Shown piece by piece: positions 46,021 through 55,300 of a DNA stretch of 64,000 nucleotides (its first letter is position 1; the number at the start of each line of letters is the position of its first letter). The notes beneath the pieces were generated by a model. It had not been told where the DNA came from and searched no databases. It saw nothing but the letters and a program-made list of their open reading frames with translations. The position numbers were made by a program, and so were the translations under genes. Origin of the DNA: Putridiphycobacter sp045107045 (lineage in GTDB: Bacteria > Bacteroidota > Bacteroidia > Flavobacteriales_D > Crocinitomicaceae); the NCBI GenBank assembly GCA_045107045.1, contig JBGCFR010000045.1, positions 1 through 64,000 on the forward strand, read 5' to 3'.

Positions 46021-46809
46021 ATGATGAGAAAGGTTGCATCAATAGGATTTTGTATTTTGTTAGTGGGTTTGTCCGCTTGTAAAAAAGAACAAGCTGAATT
46101 GGCCGACTTTAATGTCAATTGCAATAATTCGATAGAGGTTTCTGCCAATTTTTTAATTGAAGAATATTTAAAACCATTGGGTTTATCAAAAACACAAATA
46201 TTTGTACCAACAGATACCATTTATGCTGGTAAAAATGTTCGTTTTACAGCACAGGAGATTAATGCAGATTATACTTGGTATTTAGGATCAGAGGTTATTA
46301 AGGAACCAACTTTTTCTCGCTTTTTTGGGTCAGGATTAGCTGGAGAGACTATACCTGTAAGTTTGGTGGTGAAAAAGAAACCAAATACCATTTGTAATCC
46401 ATTTGATGATGGGGTCGATTCTTTAACTCAATATATGACCTTTGTTGAAACTATTGGATCTGAAATTGAAAGCAAGTCTCATCTGTACCAAGGCAATTTT
46501 CGCCTGCTAGATTCCTTGGCTCAAAACGATAGTGTTGATGTAATAGCTGAGTATAAATTAAGTGGTGAGGATGGTAAAAATTATAATAGAATAGAATTTA
46601 CCAACCTATTTGGAGAGAACGTAACTTATGATGCAACAGCATCATTTGGTTTTTATGCCTACAGAATGTGGGAATTAGAAATGTACTTGTGTGGTGGTAA
46701 AACCTTTTTAATATCTCATTCAAAAGAGGGAGAAGTCCGAATTTTAATGAAGGCTATATTTGATGATTTAAAAGTGGTACATTCTTTTAAAGGCCGCAAA
46801 ATATATTAG
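46021..46809 (+). CDS. lipoprotein B1 of a paralogous array
   Basis: 262 residues. Lipobox GLSAC (Cys 20), followed by KKEQAELADFN, nearly identical in the next gene (KKEQAELAQFN). The core has a PKD-like pattern: RFTAQEINADYTWYLGSEVI, then IPVSLVVKKKPNTICNPFDDGVDSL. The second half starts LYQGNFRLLDSL. It should sit on the outer membrane and could bind the T9SS protein encoded 2 nt upstream. No known family. The paralogue at 46811 and a decayed copy at 51309 share the same plan. Confidence 0.75.
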   Translation: MMRKVASIGFCILLVGLSACKKEQAELADFNVNCNNSIEVSANFLIEEYLKPLGLSKTQIFVPTDTIYAGKNVRFTAQEINADYTWYLGSEVIKEPTFSRFFGSGLAGETIPVSLVVKKKPNTICNPFDDGVDSLTQYMTFVETIGSEIESKSHLYQGNFRLLDSLAQNDSVDVIAEYKLSGEDGKNYNRIEFTNLFGENVTYDATASFGFYAYRMWELEMYLCGGKTFLISHSKEGEVRILMKAIFDDLKVVHSFKGRKIY

Positions 46810-46810
46810 T

Positions 46811-47602
46811 ATGAAATTCAAAAAAGTATTTTTTTTATGTTTGTTATTGTTCTTTTTTTCATGTAAAAAAGAGCAAGCAGAATTGGCTCAATTTAATAAA
46901 AATTGCGCTAATGCTTCCGCAGTTAGTGCTGATTTTATAATGGAAGAACTTGGTGGGACGATTAATGACTATGATTTAGGAAGAAACTCGATTACAGATA
47001 CCGTTTGGTCAATAGGAGCTGTGCGCTTTTATGCACTTGAAGATAGTGCGGAGTACACATGGTATATAGGCAGTGAAATTATTCACGAGCGCGAATTTTT
47101 CAGAGATTTTGGAGATGAGTTTTCTGGTCAAACTTTTCCCATGACCTTGGTAGTTAAGAAAAAGCCTAATGCTATTTGTAACCCAAATGATGATGGTTAC
47201 GATTCAATAGTTAAAAACTTAACGGTTATTCAACAGCCAAATAATTCAATTTGGTACGATTATTTCCCTCAGTTCGAAGGAACGTTTAGAATCAAAGAAT
47301 TACATGCTACTGATAGCATTGATATTAATGTTCAAATACGCCGTTTCGAATTTACCGATAAACCGAGTTGGGGCTCTTTTTATGTCCAAAATTTGGACCA
47401 ATGTGCGGAAATACATGGTGATATATCTAGTACTAAAACTTACCGTAAACTATGGTTGTCGAATGCTATTGCTTATGCTTACGAGTCGTGCCTTCCTATC
47501 AGTGGGTTTCATTTTTACCATAGAATGGACAGGGTTGTTGAGCTTGTCATTTTTATGAGAGAGAGCAAAGAAATACTGTATTATTATGGACGTAAATTAT
47601 AA
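46811..47602 (+). CDS. lipoprotein B2 of a paralogous array
   Basis: 263 residues. Lipobox FFSC (Cys 18) then KKEQAELAQFNKNCANA. It shares with B1 a single-domain plan: VRFYALEDSAEYTWYIGSEII, FPMTLVVKKKPNAICNPNDDGYDSI, then PQFEGTFRIKEL and a C-terminal YYGRKL (FKGRKIY in B1). The gene starts 1 nt after B1 ends and stops 3 nt before the next T9SS gene. The pair clearly arose by duplication but has diverged strongly outside these blocks. Confidence 0.75.
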   Translation: MKFKKVFFLCLLLFFFSCKKEQAELAQFNKNCANASAVSADFIMEELGGTINDYDLGRNSITDTVWSIGAVRFYALEDSAEYTWYIGSEIIHEREFFRDFGDEFSGQTFPMTLVVKKKPNAICNPNDDGYDSIVKNLTVIQQPNNSIWYDYFPQFEGTFRIKELHATDSIDINVQIRRFEFTDKPSWGSFYVQNLDQCAEIHGDISSTKTYRKLWLSNAIAYAYESCLPISGFHFYHRMDRVVELVIFMRESKEILYYYGRKL

Positions 47603-47605
47603 TTT

Positions 47606-50600
47606 ATGATTAAAACTTATCTAACTTTTGTACTATTATTGTCTTTTAGCGCATTATTCAGTCAAACTTGTGTTAATAATGTTAATACTGATCCACCAAA
47701 CGCATTTAATAATGCTTTACCAGCAAACCCTGACGCATTAAAATACCTAAATAATTTTTCTTGGTTCGACATGAGTGCCCCCTATACATTAACCAATATG
47801 TATCAGTTTAACCAACTTCCGTATCAAACATTGTCAAATGTCTGGGTAAATCAGTATCATTATTACAAATACATCACCGAAGCACCATTGCCGCTGCCAG
47901 AAAATGGCTGGGAGTTATTAACGGTGAATTTAGGAAGGTTTCCGGATAATACCACGGCACATACTTTTACAAATGGTGCTTTATCAGAATCTGTTTATTA
48001 CCCATATATTGTTCTTTACAATAGGTATTCTGGGGTAATTAGGGTGTTCTTAAAGTATGTCCTCTCAAATCAATCAGCCAGTGCCGCTATAAAGGTAAAT
48101 TTGGAATTTGCAAACAATCAAGTGTCTGGTTTACTCAGATCATATAGAGGATTTGAACCAACCTTAGCTTCTTTAACTGACGTTACAAAAGTATCAGCCA
48201 CAGTTGATATGACAAATAGCCCAAATACTTGGGCAAGTGTAGATTTTCAGGCGACCTATGACCCATGTACTTGTTCCTACCCTTCATTGTTGAAAATTAG
48301 CTTCAGGCAAATATCAAGTTCGAGTGTTAAAATATTTAGGCATGATGATACACCGTATGCTGGTAATGCTGGACAACCCATTATTGAAAATGTTGGAGGC
48401 CTGCAATTTGTAGAAGACTTTGCGAATAATGTAATCCACCCTGACCTTAATTGGTTCCCAGGTTTTGCTTTTAATGAGGGAGTGAACGATTTTATTAATA
48501 TTAGTAAAAGCTATGGATTAGTTGCAAATAAAAATATGTATCAGTTAATTCAAATTTTACTGTATAAAACACACATATTTAGTGCCCATTTAATTAATAA
48601 TTTTGGGCAGCATAGTAAAGAACGGAAATTACAAATGGCAGTTCTTCGCTTCGGGAAATATATATTAAACGAAATAATGAATTATGGCACAACCATAAAT
48701 TCTACAATTCTAGCCGCTGCTGAGCAAGCAGCTATAGCAGAAAGTAGCGTTTTAACTACAAGTGAATCAGATAAGCAATTTTCTGGCATCTCTGGATCAA
48801 ACTGGTATGATTTGGTTAAAAATAACCGCCCCGATATACTGACCCATATAAACGGACAAAGGATATTTAATTCTGAAAACTTGTTTGCTGAAATAAAAAC
48901 AATTTTATCAAAATATAGTCGTTTTGTAAATGCTAGTAATTTAGATGAATCATCTATAAAAAGTGCACCCACTGAGCCAATCTCAAATTTATTGGGCCTT
49001 AATTATTCAGGGCAAGACGAATCTGTAAGGGATTTTAGTTCAAATTTTTTTACCCCTGGAACGTATGGTAGTGCAGGAACAGGTTCGCCAGCATTAACAT
49101 CAGTTGCAAATCAGACCCCGGCTTTAACTTATCCAGTTTATAATGAGGTTCTGGGTACTTTTGCAGTATTGGAAGCGCCAAAGGTTAAAATTTCTTCGAA
49201 AGTTATAGAAGATAGTAAAGTAAATGAATTATCGTATTGGAGAATGATACTTGACGGAAGTACCAATAACCCTAGAGGTTATGTTAATACACAGCGTTAT
49301 CAGAGTTGGCAAGATGAATACCAAGTACAAATAGATGGTGATCTAAAATTCGTTATTAACCCTGCGTTAGATGTGAAGTCATATTCTATTAAGGCTGGTT
49401 TTGAGATTTTCGAAACTTATAATAATGATTTTTTAAACGATAAGGGAAGCTTGGCTGATGATCCTAAGCGGAAAAGCGCCACTTTTTCTTTTCAAGACGG
49501 GCAAGGTTTTTCTAATGTCAATTCAACTAACACAAAAATGACTAGTAATTCACACTTATTGAGTGATGGAAATAATTTTGGAAACTATTCAACTAATCCT
49601 GATATTTACGATTCTTATTTCAGTACTGATTGGGCCAATCCTGTCATTCCAGATATAGAAAGAGATGGCATCAAGACATTACATTTTAATACCGAGTTAG
49701 TACCCCTTGAAAATTTTAATGACTTTGTTGCAGGAAATAGAATTTTAAATGAATTTATTTCAATTACAAATGAACCAGTGCCTACTGCAAATTTCAATAA
49801 TGTTTTTAGTACAACCCAAAATGGACAAGGTAATACTCATATTAATGTAAATAATTTATGGGTTTTGCCCTCAGAATATGTGGCCTTTAATTTACAAAGA
49901 ACAAATGTGTCAGTAAATTTAAAGCTTGTAGTGGATATTGAGTTTAATACGCTCAATTCTGATGGTCATCCAAATAGGACAACGCAAATACTTACTATTC
50001 CAATTTCTGGTAGTAATATAACGTTAGTCAATGGTTCAAATATTGTTCCTTCTCCTCCGTTGGTGAACTCTAGTTTTGGAAATGTTATTTTTGATGGGAC
50101 TCCAGTTGAAGGTTGTGCATTAATTGGAACAAATTATGAATGTAGAGCAATTAACACTATAACTATTTCTGATGATATAGAAACTAGTAATGGTTTTACT
50201 GCCGAGTTTATTGCTGGCCAAGAAATAAATGTGATTAATGAATCAGAAATATCTCCTGAAGTTATCTTGCGAATTGATAATAGTACATTCTATGATCCGA
50301 TTTTTGCTGCTGACCCTACCTTTGTGCAAAATTTTTGTGATGGGATTACAAGCGGAAGCTATAAAGCAAATGCCCCTAAATCAAGTCGGGTGAACACAGA
50401 AAGTGAAAATGGTAAAGTTGACGAAAAGAATCGAAAAGATTATGTAAATATCGACTTCACTCTCTTCCCAAACCCAACAAATTCAGATATTGTTAGCTTA
50501 CAATTAATTAAGGGGGCTGAAATTGACAGCCCTATAGAAATAACAATGCATGACTTGGCAGGTAAGTTAGTAAACATTCAAAGTGAGTCAATGGGTTCTG

Positions 50601-50701
50601 GAATGTATTCTATTGATGTTTCAAACATTGCTCCGGGCACTTATTTTGTAACTGGCAGTACTTATGGTAATAAAGTTACTAAACGTTTAATTGTACTATA
50701 G
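47606..50701 (+). CDS. T9SS-exported protein A2 of a paralogous array
   Basis: 1031 residues, signal peptide to FSQ (20). It aligns with A1 across its length: PYTLTNMYQFNQLPY, NGWELLTVNLGRFPDN, YDPCTCSYPSLLKISF, FFTPGTYGSAGT, YPVYNEVLGTFAVLEAPKV, LKLVVDIEFNTLN, GCALIGTNYECRAINT and VQNFCDG. The C-terminal sorting domain reads LFPNPTNSDIVSLQL ... YGNKVTKRLIVL. The shared C-x-C and paired Cys (GC...ECRA) suggest conserved disulfides. Function is unknown. The next gene is 3 nt away. Confidence 0.8.
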   Translation: MIKTYLTFVLLLSFSALFSQTCVNNVNTDPPNAFNNALPANPDALKYLNNFSWFDMSAPYTLTNMYQFNQLPYQTLSNVWVNQYHYYKYITEAPLPLPENGWELLTVNLGRFPDNTTAHTFTNGALSESVYYPYIVLYNRYSGVIRVFLKYVLSNQSASAAIKVNLEFANNQVSGLLRSYRGFEPTLASLTDVTKVSATVDMTNSPNTWASVDFQATYDPCTCSYPSLLKISFRQISSSSVKIFRHDDTPYAGNAGQPIIENVGGLQFVEDFANNVIHPDLNWFPGFAFNEGVNDFINISKSYGLVANKNMYQLIQILLYKTHIFSAHLINNFGQHSKERKLQMAVLRFGKYILNEIMNYGTTINSTILAAAEQAAIAESSVLTTSESDKQFSGISGSNWYDLVKNNRPDILTHINGQRIFNSENLFAEIKTILSKYSRFVNASNLDESSIKSAPTEPISNLLGLNYSGQDESVRDFSSNFFTPGTYGSAGTGSPALTSVANQTPALTYPVYNEVLGTFAVLEAPKVKISSKVIEDSKVNELSYWRMILDGSTNNPRGYVNTQRYQSWQDEYQVQIDGDLKFVINPALDVKSYSIKAGFEIFETYNNDFLNDKGSLADDPKRKSATFSFQDGQGFSNVNSTNTKMTSNSHLLSDGNNFGNYSTNPDIYDSYFSTDWANPVIPDIERDGIKTLHFNTELVPLENFNDFVAGNRILNEFISITNEPVPTANFNNVFSTTQNGQGNTHINVNNLWVLPSEYVAFNLQRTNVSVNLKLVVDIEFNTLNSDGHPNRTTQILTIPISGSNITLVNGSNIVPSPPLVNSSFGNVIFDGTPVEGCALIGTNYECRAINTITISDDIETSNGFTAEFIAGQEINVINESEISPEVILRIDNSTFYDPIFAADPTFVQNFCDGITSGSYKANAPKSSRVNTESENGKVDEKNRKDYVNIDFTLFPNPTNSDIVSLQLIKGAEIDSPIEITMHDLAGKLVNIQSESMGSGMYSIDVSNIAPGTYFVTGSTYGNKVTKRLIVL

Positions 50702-50704
50702 TAG

Positions 50705-51157
50705 ATGAAAAAAAAAACAATTCTCTTTTCGCTTAGCTTATTGGTTTTGCTCGCTTGCAATAAGGAACAAAGGTTTTCCAAAAAACTAATGAAAGGTCAA
50801 ACATGGACAGTAACTAGCATTACAGTAAATGATGAAGCCATTGCCACAAAAGGACAATGGCTTATCACTTCAGATGTTGATATTTATGATTCTGTGCCAA
50901 GTACTAAGTGGATAAATGGCTCAGAGGATGCTATTTTTGAATGGCAATTTCAAGACAAAGGCAAAGTGTTTGAGCTTAGCTACGTCCAACAAAAAGATGA
51001 AGTAGATGGCAATTTCTTAGACACATTAGATTATTTCGCCTACTATTTAACAGGTAAATATGACGTTGAGGTGCACAATAAAGACCAAATGGTATTTACA
51101 AGTGAAGAAACGATTCAGTATAACGGAAAAATGGTTAGGATTGAAATTGAAAAGTGA
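50705..51157 (+). CDS. small lipocalin-like lipoprotein
   Basis: 150 residues. Lipobox LLAC (Cys 18), then NKEQRFSKKLMKGQTWTVTSITVNDEA, a pattern common to Bacteroidota lipocalin-like lipoproteins whose beta-barrel begins with G-x-W-x-V/L. Later EWQFQDKGKVFEL and QMVFTSEETIQYNGKMVRIEI are consistent with strands. It is not a relative of the 262-residue lipoproteins. It lies 3 nt after A2, so it is part of the same transcript. Confidence 0.65.
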   Translation: MKKKTILFSLSLLVLLACNKEQRFSKKLMKGQTWTVTSITVNDEAIATKGQWLITSDVDIYDSVPSTKWINGSEDAIFEWQFQDKGKVFELSYVQQKDEVDGNFLDTLDYFAYYLTGKYDVEVHNKDQMVFTSEETIQYNGKMVRIEIEK

Positions 51158-51308
51158 TTTTTTAGATTGCTAGTTGCCAGAGACAAGACTATAGATCTTT
51201 TTATAAGATAGTTTTTTGTTATCTATAAAATGGATATGGAAAATGCTTAAATTGAAGTCAAGAGTGAAGGATTTACTATTACCCCCTTATAATTGAGATT
51301 CCCCAGAT

Positions 51309-52084
51309 ATGAGAATACGTCTTACTTCTTGTAGTAGTATGTTTTGCTCGTAGAAAAGATCAAGCGGAATTTGCTGAGCTAAATAAAATTTGTAGTTGCG
51401 CAGAAGAGGTGAGTGCTGAATTTCTGATAGAGGAACTTACTTCACCAATCCCTGTTTTTCCAAACATACAATAACAGATACTATTTTTAAAAATAGAAAT
51501 GTCCGTTTTACTGCTTTAGAGAAAGAAGCAAAATATACTTGGCACATAGGTTTAGAAGTCCTGACAGATAGTTCATTTATTCGTTATTTTGATGATAGTC
51601 GGGTGGGTGAAGATATACCAATTAGCTTAGTTGTAAAAAAAGCACCAAATACAATTTGTTTGCCAAATGATGATGATTACCATTCTATTACCAAAGTAAT
51701 GCATGTATCACTTTCCATTTCTATCAAGGTGTATATATTGACTTAGGGCCTTTGGAAGGCAGTTATAGAATTAAATCGAACCACCTCTCAGATAGCTTTG
51801 ATATTGTATTTGATGTCGATTATGCTCCTTTAGGATACGAGACTTTTAATAATAGAAATTATGATGGTTTAGGTTCAGACTGCATAAACCAGGCTGAGAT
51901 TTCCGGTGCCAATTATAGACAGGTATGGACAATTGTTGGAACTTCTGTGCAACAATGTGATTACCTAAAGGGGAGTATTCATAATAGGATAGAGGGTGTA
52001 ACTGAAATGAAATTTAGCTTTGGAGCGAGTTCATCAACCAATCCAAACTACAACGAAAGAATTTATTTAGGAAGAAGACTTTAA
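51309..52084 (+). pseudogene. decayed third copy of the array lipoprotein (B3)
   Basis: Three frames must be joined to read it. Around 51340-51474: KDQAEFAELNKICSCAEEVS, ending at TAA 51472-51474. About 51465-51746: HTITDTIFKNRNVRFTALEK, YTWHIGLEVL and VVKKAPNTICLPNDDDYHSI, ending at TAG 51744. From about 51701 in a third frame: FYQGVY, PLEGSYRIKS and the end YLGRRL at 52084. These match, in order, the blocks of the two lipoproteins at 46021 and 46811. The lipobox region is also out of frame. It is a clear pseudogene with at least two frameshifts. Confidence 0.85.
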
Positions 52085-52137
52085 TTTTAAAAAATAAACC
52101 TCAGTACTTGATAATTTTGTCATTCTATCTCACACAG

Positions 52138-52320
52138 TCATACCTCATCATAATCATCATACTTATCGCCCCCTTTTCCTGATGACCAATCCCACAGGTA
52201 ACCAATGACAATGGCTATGAGTAACATGGGTAAAAGAAACCGAACAATTCTGATAAAGAACCAAATGGCTAATAATACAGAAAATACAATTACTATTTTA
52301 AATATTAAAGGAGATCGCAT
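52138..52320 (-). CDS. small membrane protein
   Basis: 60 residues. Two hydrophobic segments (about 6-22 and 27-44) and a charged C-terminal tail (GKGGDKYDDYDEV). No family is recognised. It lies 35 nt downstream of the DUF3592-like gene on the same strand, at the end of a likely operon, which favours a real gene. Confidence 0.5.
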   Translation of the reverse strand: MRSPLIFKIVIVFSVLLAIWFFIRIVRFLLPMLLIAIVIGYLWDWSSGKGGDKYDDYDEV

Positions 52321-52355
52321 AGTGTTTTGTTTGTGAAGTCAAATTAAAAATTAGC

Positions 52356-53219
52356 TTAGTTTTTAGTAATCGTAATCTCAAACCTTCCTTGTCCGTATAG
52401 GCTATTTTCTAAAAGGACTGAATAATTATCTGAAGTGTAGGTCGCCTTATTCATAGGTATCCTATCTTTCGATTTATACCCCATTGCTATAAAGTCTTTT
52501 TCATATTCTTCAAAAATGTCAAAACCTGGAGTTGTAAAAAATAGTTTCTCACCTACTTTTAAATCAATAATACTTTGTTGGTCTTTAGTAAGCCAAACTG
52601 AGTGAGATATATCATATTTCCAGTGGACTAATTCCAATAAAGAGGCTGCTCCAGCACTGTCCAATTGAAATACCATCATTAAGTCGCTGCCTCGCAACAA
52701 ACCGTTATTTGCATTTTTCGGTTTGGTGTCAAATGTGATAATATTAGGATTCGAACTTGAATAAATCAATTCAATTTTATCACCAATTTGGATATTTCGG
52801 AATTGATCTTTAGAAACGGATTCTGTCACAGTCATTTTAGTTTCATTTTTAGTATAAAATGTTACCTTCAAATCATAAATCGTTGTTCGTTTTGCTCGCA
52901 TTGAACTTTTATCTATCACAATACCAGTAGTTAGAATGCCGTTTTTTTCAAGTTCAGAAGATTCCTTCAAACTAAAAATGATAGTAAAAATAATAGCGAA
53001 ACCAATAAAAGTAAATATCGGAAGCAGAATCGAGGCAAATGATTTTAAATGTTTTGAAAACATAATAACAGCGCCACAGACAAGTCCTCCTCCAATAAAA
53101 CTAAGCAGTAATGGAGATGATCCGGAAATTCCTATTGGTAAGTTTGCCCATAAAACGACAATTATAATAGCTACTAAAAGCCAAACGTACTTAGTATATG
53201 TGTTTTTAACTTCTGTCAT
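52356..53219 (-). CDS. DUF3592-like membrane protein
   Basis: 287 residues. Hydrophobic segments at about 10-27, 33-52 and 62-86. The soluble middle part (about 95-165) reads LTTGIVIDKSSMRAKRTTIYDLKVTFY, then GDKIELIYSSSNPNIIT, the DUF3592 pattern (T-x-G-x-V ... Y-x-P-x-V-x-F ... G-x-x-V-x-V-x-Y-x-P-x-x-P). C-terminal ~120 residues are soluble and unassigned. It begins 6 nt after the OmpA-family gene and probably shares its transcript. Confidence 0.65.
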   Translation of the reverse strand: MTEVKNTYTKYVWLLVAIIIVVLWANLPIGISGSSPLLLSFIGGGLVCGAVIMFSKHLKSFASILLPIFTFIGFAIIFTIIFSLKESSELEKNGILTTGIVIDKSSMRAKRTTIYDLKVTFYTKNETKMTVTESVSKDQFRNIQIGDKIELIYSSSNPNIITFDTKPKNANNGLLRGSDLMMVFQLDSAGAASLLELVHWKYDISHSVWLTKDQQSIIDLKVGEKLFFTTPGFDIFEEYEKDFIAMGYKSKDRIPMNKATYTSDNYSVLLENSLYGQGRFEITITKN

Positions 53220-53225
53220 TTAAGT

Positions 53226-55295
53226 TTAATTGCCAATAATCTTAAATTCTGTTCGTCTATTGTCTTGACGACCTTGCTCAGTATTATTGGAAGCAACTGG
53301 TTTCATTGAACCATAGCCCTTAGCAACCAAACGGTATTTTCCAATACCTTTTGCCGTTAAGTAACCAACTACAGCTTCTGCTCGAGCTTGAGATAATTTG
53401 TCATTTAATGAAGCAGAGCCTGTATTATCTGTATGACCAGAAATTTCTATTTTCAGAGTTGGTACATCTTTCATTAATTTAATTAACCTATTTAATTCAG
53501 CATTCGATTCTTGACGCAGGTTCGATTTTCCTGTGTCGAAAAATATATTTTTTAGGGTAACTGTATTCCCAACTTTAACATTTTTAAGTTCAATAGTCTT
53601 GTTTACCAAATTATAGGAACCGCCTTTAACAATATCAAAATTCTCAGAATGGAACATATATCCTTCAGCTTTTACAGCAATACCATAATTTTTACCGGAA
53701 TTTAATGATATTAAAAACTTTCCAGTGGCGCTATTGGTTGTGAATTCCTCAATTACTTGGCCAGTGCTATTGTCAGTTATTTCAATGACGGCCTCTACAG
53801 CTTTTTTAGATAAGTCATCAATAGTTTTACCTTTAAATACAGTTAAATTGATTGATTCTGATACCTTAACTGCGCTTTCCAATTGAGGGTCATTGATAGG
53901 CTGAGTAATTGAAGCTAAAAGAAAGTCTTCAACACTTAAAGCAGGATTTTTTTCAGGGCCCCAAAAGGTCACTCTATAAATATCATTGCCTCCTTTTCCA
54001 CCAGCCCTGTTACTGGTAATATAGGCGTATTTACCGTTAGCAGAAGATGAAAAGAATAAATCATCATATGGTGAATTGATAGGGTATCCCATATTTACAG
54101 GTTTACTCCATTTTCCGCTAGAATAAGTGCATTTAAATATGTCGTATCCGCCAATTGAATTAAATCCTTCTGAAGCAAAATACATGGTTTTACCATCAGG
54201 GTGCAAATAAACTGGACCCTCATTAAAAGGCGAGCTTGAATTCATTACTTTATTAGGGGTGCCATATCTTCTCTCAGAACGATTCATCACTCCAGAAATG
54301 TACATGTCGTAGCCATTACTGCCAGTTGCTGTTGCTTTAGTATAGTATATGTAAACATCCTTTGCACTGTATGACGCATACTTATCATCACTCTTTAGAT
54401 TAATATTCCTTGATATACCGACCGGGTCAGACCAAGTGTCACCTTTTAAAAATGTTTCATAAATATCATAATCCCCATTTTCATTTCTTTTACTAATTAG
54501 CATTTTTGTACCGTTGTACGAAAAACAGTTGGATAATTCGTCGGTTTCAGAATTAATAGCACCCTTTGCTACTCTAGGATCTGTCCATTTACCATTTTCA
54601 AATGAACACGTGTAAATTTCATTATCGTATTCATCATATTCATTGACTTGATGAGAATTAGGCCTGTCAGATGTTAAAACCAACTCTTCGCCATCCATGG
54701 TGATTGAGGGTGCAAAATCATTAAATGGTGTGTTAACTTCGTCCAGATTATCTATCCATGCTCTAATTGGCGTTTTGGTTATTTCCATGGCATGCTTACA
54801 TTCTTTTTTTCTTTTTTTGACAAATTTGACAAATTCATCTGCTTTTTTGTAATCTTGCTCAAAGCGTTCGTAGTATTTTATGCCTTCAACGTAGTTGCCC
54901 TCTAATTGGCTAACTAGACCCATATAATAATTTAAAAATGGGCTGGCTTCCGGATTGAGTTCATGTGCCTTTTTTAAATAAGCTACAGCCTTAGCTTTAT
55001 CTGTGCTATAGATATGACAAACCCCAATTTTGTAATTTAAGATAGCACTGTTCGGGTTAAAATCAAAAGCTTTTTCGAATTCAACTAGCGCCTTGACAAA
55101 AAGCTGTTTCGGATTTTTTACAGCAAATACTGCCTCTTCTCCTTCCAAGAATATAATTGAACCAGCATCAAGTGCATCACGCGCTATTTTGAATTGGTCT
55201 TTTCTGTCCTTAAAGTTACTTGATTTAAATTCAACATTTTGTCCAAATGCACTAATTGTGATGCTGAATAATATGATGCTTGATAAAATTTTCAT
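53226..55295 (-). CDS. OmpA-family protein with TPR, PD40 and CRD (PorE-like)
   Basis: Start set at ATG 55295 (MKILSSIILFSITISAFGQ, signal peptide); the ATG at 55379 would overlap the upstream gene by 79 nt and precede the signal peptide. 689 residues. TPR region about 20-180; PD40 propeller-like repeats about 190-455 (DGEELVLTSDRPNSH, DGKTMYFASEG); carboxypeptidase-regulatory-like about 482-565; OmpA_C about 573-689 (ISGHTDNTGSASLNDKLSQARAE, NRRTEF). This order matches PorE, the T9SS-associated, peptidoglycan-binding protein, though many paralogues exist in Bacteroidota. No lipobox Cys is present. It is expected to bind peptidoglycan through the OmpA domain. Confidence 0.88.
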   Translation of the reverse strand: MKILSSIILFSITISAFGQNVEFKSSNFKDRKDQFKIARDALDAGSIIFLEGEEAVFAVKNPKQLFVKALVEFEKAFDFNPNSAILNYKIGVCHIYSTDKAKAVAYLKKAHELNPEASPFLNYYMGLVSQLEGNYVEGIKYYERFEQDYKKADEFVKFVKKRKKECKHAMEITKTPIRAWIDNLDEVNTPFNDFAPSITMDGEELVLTSDRPNSHQVNEYDEYDNEIYTCSFENGKWTDPRVAKGAINSETDELSNCFSYNGTKMLISKRNENGDYDIYETFLKGDTWSDPVGISRNINLKSDDKYASYSAKDVYIYYTKATATGSNGYDMYISGVMNRSERRYGTPNKVMNSSSPFNEGPVYLHPDGKTMYFASEGFNSIGGYDIFKCTYSSGKWSKPVNMGYPINSPYDDLFFSSSANGKYAYITSNRAGGKGGNDIYRVTFWGPEKNPALSVEDFLLASITQPINDPQLESAVKVSESINLTVFKGKTIDDLSKKAVEAVIEITDNSTGQVIEEFTTNSATGKFLISLNSGKNYGIAVKAEGYMFHSENFDIVKGGSYNLVNKTIELKNVKVGNTVTLKNIFFDTGKSNLRQESNAELNRLIKLMKDVPTLKIEISGHTDNTGSASLNDKLSQARAEAVVGYLTAKGIGKYRLVAKGYGSMKPVASNNTEQGRQDNRRTEFKIIGN

Positions 55296-55300
55296 AAATA

